DNA of 11,987 nucleotides from Anaerolineaceae bacterium UBA6107 (GTDB taxonomy: Bacteria; Chloroflexota; Anaerolineae; Anaerolineales; Anaerolineaceae), in NCBI GenBank assembly GCA_002428455.1, contig DIWL01000032.1:26707-38693 (forward strand), given 5' to 3'. A program made the position numbers and the translations under genes. Shown here piece after piece: positions 5,906 through 11,987 of this stretch (positions are counted from its first letter, which is position 1; each line of letters starts with the position of its first letter). The notes under the pieces were generated by a model. The model ran no database searches and was not told the DNA's origin. It saw nothing but the letters and a program-made list of their open reading frames with translations.

Positions 5906-6907
5906 ATGATGGACCTGCACGCGGTTACCGGCGGTAACCGGCTGGCGTTATCCCGCCTGTTGACAGAAGTTGAAAATGAAACCGAGACCGGTCGCGCTTC
6001 ACTGGACCGTTTATTTGTTAATTCCGGCAGAGCACACCTGGTGGGCATCACCGGGTCACCGGGAACCGGGAAATCATCCCTGGTGAGCTGTCTGGCCAGG
6101 CAAATCCGCAGGGAGTATCAAAAGACAGTGGCTATCGTTGCCATTGATCCTTCCAGCCCGTTCACTGGTGGTGCCATCCTAGGCGATCGGGTGCGCATGC
6201 GTGACCTGGCGGGAGACCCCGGCGTATTTATCCGTTCGATGGCATCACGCGGCGCGCTGGGTGGATTGGCGCGCTCGACTGCCGGTGTTGTGCAGGTACT
6301 CGACGCGGCCGGATTTGACCTCATCCTCATTGAAACTGTGGGTGCAGGGCAGAGCGAGGTGGATATTGCGCGCCTGGCGCACACCACCATTGTGATCGAA
6401 GCACCGGGACTGGGCGACGACATCCAGGCAATCAAGGCTGGCATCCTTGAGATCGCTGACATCCTGGTGATCAACAAGGCTGACATGCCCGGTGTGGAGA
6501 ACACAGAACGGGCGCTGCGCGCCAACCTGGACCTGGGTCATTCACCGCGTATGAACCATAATGCCGCTCACATGATCTCGGCGGGCGAAGATGACACGGC
6601 TGAACAGGAAGGCTGGATGCCCCCCGTATTGCGAACGATCGCGACACAGGCAAGTGGTATCGAAGAGGTGGTTGAAGTCATTTTCTCGCACCGCGCATAC
6701 CTGCAGCAAACCGGTCTTTGGCAGCATCGCGATCATGAGCGCTTGAGGGCAGAGGTGGGGCACCTGCTGCAGAACGCGTTGATGCAGCGCTGGCAGAAGA
6801 CGGTTCCCGCGGAACGTTACGAAGCTGTGATGCAACAGGTGTTTGACCGCAAGATTTCCCCCGGTTCCGCGATTAATAACCTGGTGAACGGCGGGAATAA
6901 CTTATAA
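5906..6907 (+). CDS. meaB: MeaB/ArgK-type GTPase, chaperone of B12-dependent mutases
   Basis: A 333-aa G3E-family GTPase that gates cofactor loading and repair of adenosylcobalamin-dependent acyl-CoA mutases. Visible motifs: P-loop GSPGTGKS (50-57); the switch block IDPSSPFTGGAILGDRVRM (80-98); ETVGAGQSE (143-151), the G3 region; and NKAD (190-193), the G4 base-specificity motif. The MeaB family typically has about 330 residues and a C-terminal dimerisation arm, consistent with about 270-333 here. It was once misnamed ArgK. Two adjacent ATGs (5906 and 5909) are possible; GAGGA at 5896-5900 fits either. It follows the B12-binding protein by 15 bp, which supports the chaperone role, and lies 37 bp before aspS. 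Confidence 0.94.
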   Translation: MMDLHAVTGGNRLALSRLLTEVENETETGRASLDRLFVNSGRAHLVGITGSPGTGKSSLVSCLARQIRREYQKTVAIVAIDPSSPFTGGAILGDRVRMRDLAGDPGVFIRSMASRGALGGLARSTAGVVQVLDAAGFDLILIETVGAGQSEVDIARLAHTTIVIEAPGLGDDIQAIKAGILEIADILVINKADMPGVENTERALRANLDLGHSPRMNHNAAHMISAGEDDTAEQEGWMPPVLRTIATQASGIEEVVEVIFSHRAYLQQTGLWQHRDHERLRAEVGHLLQNALMQRWQKTVPAERYEAVMQQVFDRKISPGSAINNLVNGGNNL

Positions 6908-6944
6908 TTAGTCGGCAATCATATTCGTAATTAAGTGAGGAAGC

Positions 6945-8264
6945 ATGGAACGCACATTGATCAAAGACTTGCGTAGCAAGTTGGACCAGACGGTGAAAAT
7001 TCAGGGCTGGTTGCAGACCCTGCGCGATCAGAAGAAGATCCAGTTCCTGATCCTGCGCGATGCCACCGGGCTGGTGCAGGTGGCGCATTGGAAACCAAAC
7101 GACGAGGACCTGGCAGCCAGGATCGCCAGCCTGGGTACAGAAAGCGCCCTGACCATTACCGGCAAGGTGATCGACAACCCCGTGGTAAAACTCAACCAGC
7201 TTGAGGTTCAGCTTGAATCCCTCGAAGTGGAAAACCTTGCAGATAGCCCGCTGCCTTTTGATCCATTTGCTGAAACCCTGCCTGCCCTGGATTACCGCCT
7301 GGACTGGCGCTACATGGATCTGCGCCGCGCATTCAATTTCAATTTGTTCCAGGTGCAAACCACGGTCGAGATGGCCATGCGCGAATACTGGTTGCAGCAC
7401 GGTTTTCTCGAAGTGCATTCCCCCAAACTTACCGGAAGCCCCAGTGAGAGCGGCGCGGAGTTGTTCTCTCTGGATTACTTTGAACGCAAGGCATACCTGG
7501 CGCAGAGCCCGCAGTTCTACAAACAAATGGCAATGGCCGCCGGGTTTGAGCGAATTTTCGAGATAGGCCCCGTTTTCCGCGCTGATCCCTCTTTCACTGC
7601 CCGCCACATGACGGAATTTACCGGGGTGGACATGGAATTCTCGTGGATCGATTCACACGAGGATGTGATGGCGTTCGAGGAAAACTGGCTGCAGTATGTG
7701 TACGCCAGGGTGAAGGAGCAGCACGGGGAAATGATCAAGGAAACCTTTGGCGTTGACCTGGTTGTTCCGCAGGTGCCTTTCCCGCGTATTCCCATGCGCG
7801 AAGCGGTTGAGATCCTCAAGTCACGCGGTTATGTGATGCCCGCGGATAAAAAAGGCGATATCGACCCGGCGGGAGAACGTGAAATTGCCGCCTATGTTAA
7901 GGAAAAATTTGACCATGAATTCGTGTTTCTCACGGATTGGCCGATCACGGTGCGTCCGTTCTACCACATGCGCCTGGCAGGAGATGAAACCCTGACGCGC
8001 AGCTTTGACCTGATCGCCAATGGACTGGAGATCACCACCGGGGCGCAGCGCGAACACCACGTGGATGTGCTGACCCGGCAGGCACTGGAAAAAGGGCTCA
8101 CACTGGAACCCATCCAGTATTACCTCGATTTCTTCCGTTATGGATGCCCGCCGCATGGAGGGTTTGGTCTTGGGCTTACCCGCCTGATCATGGTGATGCT
8201 GAACCTGCCCAATATCCGCGAAGCCGTGTACATCTTCAGAGGTCCTACGCGGTTGAACCCGTAA
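6945..8264 (+). CDS. aspS: Aspartyl-tRNA synthetase, archaeal/eukaryotic-like short type
   Basis: A 439-aa class IIb synthetase that charges tRNA with aspartate. The N-terminal OB anticodon-binding fold covers about 1-100. Motif 1 lies around 125-165. Motif 2 contains FRAD (211-214) and RHMTE (220-224). Motif 3 is GFGLGLTRL (406-414). LAQSPQ (185-190), a Gly/Glu-rich SESGAELF loop and GAQREH (366-371) mark it as AspRS rather than AsnRS. It lacks the GAD insertion that makes usual bacterial AspRS about 590 aa, so it is of the archaeal type found in some bacteria. Such enzymes may be non-discriminating and make Asp-tRNA(Asn) for the GatCAB route. The residue that aligns with the discriminating Trp or permissive His of archaeal enzymes is Gln24, so specificity stays open. 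GAGG precedes the ATG by about 5 nt. Confidence 0.92.
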   Translation: MERTLIKDLRSKLDQTVKIQGWLQTLRDQKKIQFLILRDATGLVQVAHWKPNDEDLAARIASLGTESALTITGKVIDNPVVKLNQLEVQLESLEVENLADSPLPFDPFAETLPALDYRLDWRYMDLRRAFNFNLFQVQTTVEMAMREYWLQHGFLEVHSPKLTGSPSESGAELFSLDYFERKAYLAQSPQFYKQMAMAAGFERIFEIGPVFRADPSFTARHMTEFTGVDMEFSWIDSHEDVMAFEENWLQYVYARVKEQHGEMIKETFGVDLVVPQVPFPRIPMREAVEILKSRGYVMPADKKGDIDPAGEREIAAYVKEKFDHEFVFLTDWPITVRPFYHMRLAGDETLTRSFDLIANGLEITTGAQREHHVDVLTRQALEKGLTLEPIQYYLDFFRYGCPPHGGFGLGLTRLIMVMLNLPNIREAVYIFRGPTRLNP

Positions 8265-8285
8265 CAATTCGATTATGGAGAGAAT

Positions 8286-8834
8286 ATGATTCTGGGAGAG
8301 AAAATCCGGCTGCGCGCGATCGAGAGGACTGACATTCCACGTTTTGTGCGCTGGATGAATGATCCGGAGGTTACCCAGTACTTGTTGATGTCTTCCCCGC
8401 TTTCCTTCGCCATGGAAGAAAAGTGGTTCGATGACCAACTGCAGCGACCTCCCCACCAGGGGCAGATCTTGGGGATTGAGGTTCAACGCGCGGATGATTG
8501 GGTCCACATCGGCAATACCGGCCTGCACGATGTTGACCTGGTCAACCGCACGGCTGAATTCGGTATTGTCATCGGTGAGAAGGAATACTGGAACAGGGGG
8601 TATGGTACACAAGCGACCCGGCTGATGCTCAAGCACGGTTTTGAAAACCTTAACCTGAACCGGATCTACCTGGAAGTTTTTGAAACCAATCCGCGCGCCA
8701 TGCAAACTTACATTAACGCCGGTTTCACCCGTGAGGGTGTGTTCAGGCAGGCGATATTCAAAAATGGTCGTTACATCGACGCCATCTTCATGAGCATCCT
8801 TCAATCTGAATGGATGGAAACAAACAAAAAGTGA
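8286..8834 (+). CDS. GNAT N-acetyltransferase, RimJ/RimL-like
   Basis: A 182-aa acetyl-CoA-dependent N-acetyltransferase. The start (ILGEKIRLRAIERTDIPRF) is the usual first strand and helix of the RimJ/RimL/SpeG-like group. The acetyl-CoA pyrophosphate loop is at about 98-112 (YWNRGYGTQATRL), and the C-terminal ETNPRAMQTYINAGF (133-147) is the other conserved block. Substrate could be a protein N-terminus, a polyamine or a small amine; the sequence does not tell. GGAGAG lies before the ATG at 8286, 21 bp behind aspS, and the stop is 6 bp ahead of the PRPP synthetase start, so it is probably co-transcribed. There is no membrane segment. Confidence 0.9.
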   Translation: MILGEKIRLRAIERTDIPRFVRWMNDPEVTQYLLMSSPLSFAMEEKWFDDQLQRPPHQGQILGIEVQRADDWVHIGNTGLHDVDLVNRTAEFGIVIGEKEYWNRGYGTQATRLMLKHGFENLNLNRIYLEVFETNPRAMQTYINAGFTREGVFRQAIFKNGRYIDAIFMSILQSEWMETNKK

Positions 8835-8840
8835 GGAAGT

Positions 8841-9836
8841 ATGCCAGCGATTTATTCTGCCCGTCACGATCGAATGAAATATGGAGATATCAAACTTTAC
8901 ACCGGCTCATCCTGTCCTGATTTAGCCGCGGGGATCGCTCGCCATATCGGTCTGGAACTGTGTGAACGGGAAATTGTAATGTTCCCGAACGAAAACCTTT
9001 TCATCCAACTTCATTCCAGCGTGCGCGGGCAGGATTGTTACGCGATTCAGACCACCTCAGCGCCGGTTCATCGCAACCTGATGGAACTGCTGATCCTCCT
9101 GCAAACTCTGCGCCTCGACTCAGCGGCGCGGGTCACCGCGGTGGTACCGTATCTCTGCTATGCCAGGTCTGATAAGAAAGACCAGCCGCGCATCCCGATC
9201 ACTGCCCGACTGGTGGCAGACATGATCGAAGCCGCCGGCGCGGACCGTTACATTTTTCTCGACCTCCACGCAGGCCAGATCCAGGGCTTTTTCAACATCC
9301 CCGGTGACGTGCTGACCGCTTTCTATACGCTGATCGAATACCTTAAAGACAAGAAAGCCGAAATGTATCGTCCGGTCGTGTTAACCGCTGACCTGGGTTT
9401 CGCCAAGAAGGCGCGCAATTTTGCTGAATCCCTGGATACACCACTGGCATTCATTGAGAAACGCCGTGTTTCAAACGATTCCAAGGCGCAGGCGCTGACG
9501 ATTATCGGTGATGTGAAAGACCGCGACGTAGTCATTGTGGATGATGAGGTGGACACCGGTGGATCGATGATCCAGGCGGTGAACCTGGCCAGGGAAAGTG
9601 GAGCGCGCAACGTGTACATGGTGTTCGTGCACCCGGTCTTCTCAGCCAACTCCGCTGACCGTTTATCCGCGCTGCCCGTTACAGAATTTATCACCACCGA
9701 TACTATCCCCATCCCGCAGGAAAAACTGGTCAAGTTTGGCGGACGTCTGAAGTTATTGTCGATCGCCCCGCTGCTGGGAGAAGTGATCCTGCGCGCGAAT
9801 GAAGGCCGCAGCGTGGGCGAACTTTTCAACGAATAG
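8841..9836 (+). CDS. prs: Ribose-phosphate pyrophosphokinase (PRPP synthetase)
   Basis: A 331-aa enzyme that makes phosphoribosyl pyrophosphate from ribose 5-phosphate and ATP, the precursor for nucleotides, His and Trp. Motifs: YARSDKKDQPRIPITARLVAD (108-128 region, ATP and flexible loops), DLHAGQIQGFF (141-151, catalytic His143), IEKRRVSND (Lys207 and Arg208 in the catalytic loop), and the PRPP-binding loop VDDEVDTGGS (233-242). The classical class I loop reads YARQDRK; here Gln is Ser and Arg is Lys, and the usual DDMIDTGGT is DDEVDTGGS, so it is a divergent branch of the family. It starts at the ATG 8841 with GAGGAAG that overlaps the stop of the acetyltransferase gene. A second in-frame ATG at 8874 has no ribosome-binding site. 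Length is close to the usual 310-320. Confidence 0.94.
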   Translation: MPAIYSARHDRMKYGDIKLYTGSSCPDLAAGIARHIGLELCEREIVMFPNENLFIQLHSSVRGQDCYAIQTTSAPVHRNLMELLILLQTLRLDSAARVTAVVPYLCYARSDKKDQPRIPITARLVADMIEAAGADRYIFLDLHAGQIQGFFNIPGDVLTAFYTLIEYLKDKKAEMYRPVVLTADLGFAKKARNFAESLDTPLAFIEKRRVSNDSKAQALTIIGDVKDRDVVIVDDEVDTGGSMIQAVNLARESGARNVYMVFVHPVFSANSADRLSALPVTEFITTDTIPIPQEKLVKFGGRLKLLSIAPLLGEVILRANEGRSVGELFNE

Positions 9837-9850
9837 CCCCAAAAATCCAC

Positions 9851-10717
9851 ATGCCAGAGCTGCCTGAGGTCGAGACCATCGCCCGTTCCCTCCGCAACGA
9901 AGCCGGGTCGGTGTTCACCTCGAACCAGGGGCTTGCTGAACGCCCCGGAATACTTGAGCGAACGATCCGGGATGCCCGGGTTGCCTGGGCGCGCAGCATT
10001 GCTACGCCTGATGTGTTCACTTTCCAATCCCAACTTGCAGGGCAGAGCATCACCGGCGTCGCCCGACGCGGCAAATATCTGGTGATCAGGCTGGATCGGG
10101 ACTGGTTGCTCATTCATCTGCGGATGAGCGGCGATATCAGGGTTGAACCGATGAAAGAAGACCTTGATCAGCCGCATGACCGGGTGACCCTGAATTTTTC
10201 CGATGGGGCAAGGTTGGTTTTCAACGACCCGCGGAAGTTCGGGCGCCTCTGGCTTGTGAATGATCCGCTGAGTATTTTAAGTTCACTCGGCCCTGAACCC
10301 CTCTCCGTTGATTTAACGGATGAGTTGTTTTTTAACATGCTGCAGCAGCGCCAGGTGGGGATTAAAACGCTGTTAATGGATCAGCATTTCATCGCCGGTA
10401 TGGGAAATATTTACACTGACGAGGCACTGCATCTGGCTGGGATTCACCCACTGCAGAAAGCAGGTTCGCTCTCTGCGGAAAAGGCGGGACGACTTCTACA
10501 AGCGGTCAGGGTTGTGCTGCGGGAAGGGATCGAACGAAACGGTGCCAGCATCGACTGGGTTTACCGCGGAGGCGACTTCCAGAATTATTTCAAGGTGTAC
10601 CAGCGAACCGGCGAAGCCTGCTTGACCTGCGGGACACTGATCGAACGTATCGTGATTGGTCAGCGCGGAACTCATTTTTGTCCGCATTGCCAGATTCTCA
10701 GCCGTCAAAATTGTTAA
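9851..10717 (+). CDS. mutM: Formamidopyrimidine-DNA glycosylase (Fpg/MutM)
   Basis: A 288-aa bifunctional DNA glycosylase/AP lyase that removes 8-oxoguanine and formamidopyrimidines. The N-terminus PELPEVET gives the catalytic Pro (after Met removal) and Glu. RRGKYLVI carries the conserved Lys (residue 75), DPRKFGRLW is the intercalation/recognition loop, and GMGNIYTDEALHLAGIHP is the helix-two-turn-helix region. A C-terminal zinc finger is complete: Cys257, Cys260, Cys277, Cys280, with QRGTHF holding the conserved Arg. The catalytic Lys lies at 75 rather than near 57 as in E. coli, so about 17 residues are inserted after the first helix (about 17-36). There is no clear Shine-Dalgarno before the ATG, which lies 14 bp after prs, so translational coupling is likely. 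Confidence 0.94.
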   Translation: MPELPEVETIARSLRNEAGSVFTSNQGLAERPGILERTIRDARVAWARSIATPDVFTFQSQLAGQSITGVARRGKYLVIRLDRDWLLIHLRMSGDIRVEPMKEDLDQPHDRVTLNFSDGARLVFNDPRKFGRLWLVNDPLSILSSLGPEPLSVDLTDELFFNMLQQRQVGIKTLLMDQHFIAGMGNIYTDEALHLAGIHPLQKAGSLSAEKAGRLLQAVRVVLREGIERNGASIDWVYRGGDFQNYFKVYQRTGEACLTCGTLIERIVIGQRGTHFCPHCQILSRQNC

Positions 10718-10729
10718 ATGAACTTCTTG

Positions 10730-10758
10730 TTGCAAAAAAATGATATAAAGTGGATAAT
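10730..10758 (+). promoter_or_regulatory. Sigma-70-type promoter for the acidic membrane protein
   Basis: TTGCAA (10730-10735) and GATAAT (10753-10758) are separated by exactly 17 bp that are A-rich. Transcription would begin near 10765, leaving a leader of about 45 nt before the ATG at 10813. This is the best-scoring promoter in the window by eye. Confidence 0.6.
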
Positions 10759-10812
10759 AAAGTTCAAGAATTCATCATAACAATCGTCATTGGACCCAAG
10801 TTGAGGTGACAG

Positions 10813-11631
10813 ATGAACACACAAATTCCAACGCTTTACCTGCTACTGGCCGCGGTCATCGGTATATTCATTGGGCTTTTGATCGCTAGTTTATTCTCTA
10901 CGCGTGAGAGCCAGCCCAAGAAACAACCACCCAAAGAAGTAGTAAAGGAAGGGTTTGGAGAAGTCGCCCGCTTGTGGTATTCTCCGGCCGGCAAGAAACT
11001 CCTTGTGGAAATGGAAGGTGGACATTACAAAGGGTTTGATGCGTTAAGCAAGGAACAGCAGGCCAAAGCATTGCGCCTGGCTGATCTGCTTAAGGACTGG
11101 ACGGTTGTGGAAGCCACACCTGAGCCTGAAGCCCCGCCATTGGCAGAATCAGCTGCTTATGTGCCGATTGTACCGGATAGATTTGGTGAAGAGGCTGAAT
11201 CGTACGAACCACCTCACAAAGAAATCGAGTATACCGATCTGTTCGAGGAGTTGGAGGAAAGCAATCCAACAACAGAACCAGTCAATCCGTTTGTCTCCGT
11301 ATTAGAGGAGGAACCGGATCTTGTCAGTGTGCTGCAGCAATCGCTTGACGAGGACGAGACCGCCACTGCTGCAAAACCGGAAATTAACGCGAATCTCTCG
11401 ATCACTCAACAGATCAGCGCAATCCTTGATGAAATGTTGACTGGTACAGAGCTGGCTGATGAAGGCATCAAACTGATGGAAAACGAAGAACACGGTGTTG
11501 ATGTATGGGTGGGGGTGGAAAAATTCACTGACATTGACGAAGTGCCCTATCCGCAGGTCAGGCAGGTGATCCGGGATGCTGTATTGCGCTGGGAACAGGA
11601 AAACGATTCGCAACAGCGCATGGGCGAATAA
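10813..11631 (+). CDS. Membrane-anchored acidic protein of unknown function
   Basis: A 272-aa protein I do not recognise. One hydrophobic segment at about 8-28 is followed by a basic cluster (RESQPKKQPPK), which suggests an N-terminal anchor with the rest in the cytoplasm. A compact region at about 45-100 (EVARLWYSPAGKKLLVEMEGG to LLKDWTVVE) looks like a small folded domain. Residues 100-190 are a long acidic, Pro- and Glu-rich linker. A second ordered part at about 195-262 ends with a helix rich in charged residues and one Trp. GAGGTGA lies 5 nt before the ATG. It has its own promoter and terminator and so is a single-gene unit between mutM and a convergent sigma factor. The number of Glu residues and the domain-linker-domain form suggest a scaffold or partner-binding role, but this is a guess. 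Confidence 0.8.
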   Translation: MNTQIPTLYLLLAAVIGIFIGLLIASLFSTRESQPKKQPPKEVVKEGFGEVARLWYSPAGKKLLVEMEGGHYKGFDALSKEQQAKALRLADLLKDWTVVEATPEPEAPPLAESAAYVPIVPDRFGEEAESYEPPHKEIEYTDLFEELEESNPTTEPVNPFVSVLEEEPDLVSVLQQSLDEDETATAAKPEINANLSITQQISAILDEMLTGTELADEGIKLMENEEHGVDVWVGVEKFTDIDEVPYPQVRQVIRDAVLRWEQENDSQQRMGE

Positions 11632-11639
11632 GACACTGC

Positions 11640-11675
11640 AAAAAATCAAAACCACCCAAATTAGGGTGGTTTTTT
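11640..11675. terminator. Bidirectional rho-independent terminator
   Basis: A perfect 10-bp stem (11648-11657 with 11664-11673) encloses the loop AAATTA. It is followed by a T-run on the plus strand and preceded by an A-rich tract that becomes a U-rich tail on the minus strand. It therefore stops both the plus-strand gene ending at 11631 and the convergent sigma factor gene ending at 11679. Confidence 0.85.
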
Positions 11676-11678
11676 ATG

Positions 11679-11987
11679 CTAGAGATATTCGCGCAACTGG
11701 CGTGAGCGGCGCGGATGGCGCAGGCGGCGAAGGGCTTTGCTCTCGATCTGGCGAATGCGCTCACGGGTGAGGCCAAATTTTTCGCCGACCTCCTCGAGCG
11801 TGTAATTGTGGCCGTTCTCCAATCCGAAACGCAGCCGCAGGATGCGGGCTTCGCGCGGGGGCAGGGTGTCCAGTACTTCCTCGATCTTTTCGCGCAGCAA
11901 TTTGGAATAGGCGCTCTGGATCGGAGTGGGAGATAACTGGTCCTCAACGAATTGCCCCAGTTCCGAATCCTCTTCCTCGTCGTTGAT
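11679..11987 (-). CDS. rpoD: RNA polymerase sigma-70 factor, primary type, C-terminal part
   Basis: Partial gene: only the last 102 codons lie in the window and the 5' part is beyond the right edge. Region 4 is complete. LPPREARILRLRFGL is region 4.1, and the helix-turn-helix of region 4.2 (TLEEVGEKFGLTRERIRQIESKALRRLRHP) contacts the -35 element. The ending RSRQLREYL is typical of RpoD/SigA. Before it an acidic stretch (NDEEEDSELG) leads into VEDQLSPTP, the usual region 3 to 4 linker. The protein directs RNA polymerase to promoters. Primary (housekeeping) type is inferred from the close fit to RpoD endings, but a paralogous group 2 factor cannot be excluded from this part. It converges with the acidic protein gene, and the stop lies just beyond the shared terminator. 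Confidence 0.88.
   Translation of the reverse strand: MNDEEEDSELGQFVEDQLSPTPIQSAYSKLLREKIEEVLDTLPPREARILRLRFGLENGHNYTLEEVGEKFGLTRERIRQIESKALRRLRHPRRSRQLREYL

Noticed and set aside
6873..7607. Minus-strand open frame of 244 codons
   Set aside because: Antisense to the meaB end and the aspS start; mirror of strongly coding sequence.
7821..8867. Long open frame (348 codons) on the minus strand
   Set aside because: It lies antisense to the aspS end and the acetyltransferase gene, which have clear motifs; its product has no recognisable domain and looks like a codon-bias shadow.
9323..10177. Long open frame (284 codons) on the minus strand
   Set aside because: Antisense across the prs and mutM junction, both certain genes; no domain and no ribosome-binding site that stands out.

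Overview
The window looks like chromosomal DNA of a mid-GC bacterium, most likely a non-phototrophic Chloroflexota of the Anaerolineae type. This rests on gene content and style: an archaeal-type short aspartyl-tRNA synthetase, a ChlI/ChlD-type chelatase without photosynthesis genes nearby, a Thr/Pro-rich membrane-anchored protein, small DUF4190-type membrane proteins, and a B12-binding/MeaB pair. The taxonomic call is an inference. I see no rRNA, tRNA, insertion sequence, CRISPR array or phage gene.

Left part (1-5233), all on the minus strand. Reading in the direction of transcription: two tandem DUF4190-type membrane proteins (5233-4904 and 4799-4443) closed by a strong hairpin terminator (4389-4420); then a chelatase AAA+/VWA gene (4311-2213) written in two overlapping frames; then a Thr/Pro-rich anchored protein (2145-1717) and two M42 metallopeptidases (1704-640, and 608 running off the left edge) that form a tight three-gene group with a candidate promoter at 2164-2192.

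The most striking item is the chelatase gene. The first frame encodes a complete ChlI-like AAA+ protein of 369 aa. Its last codons contain an in-frame A AAA AAA slippery heptamer (minus strand 3214-3208). A 6-bp GC hairpin follows 6 nt downstream, and a Shine-Dalgarno-like AGAGGA lies 12 nt upstream. A -1 shift there reads straight into the linker and VWA domain and gives a 699-aa ChlD-type protein. The second frame has no ATG or GTG start before this conserved region. One gene therefore probably yields both the small (I) and large (D) chelatase subunits by programmed frameshifting.

Middle and right part (5234-10717), plus strand. After a 255-bp divergent intergenic region with a TATAAT box, six closely spaced genes run in one direction: a B12-binding mutase subunit, the MeaB-type GTPase chaperone, archaeal-type AspRS, a RimJ/RimL-like N-acetyltransferase, PRPP synthetase, and the DNA glycosylase Fpg/MutM. 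Gaps of 6-37 bp suggest one operon.

Right end. A membrane-anchored acidic protein of unknown function (10813-11631) has its own good promoter (10730-10758). It converges on the C-terminal end of a primary-type sigma-70 factor (11679 to the right edge, minus strand), and a bidirectional hairpin terminator separates the two.

A cobalamin theme may link the chelatase (possibly cobalt-inserting) with the B12-binding protein and MeaB. They are on opposite strands and the link is only contextual.
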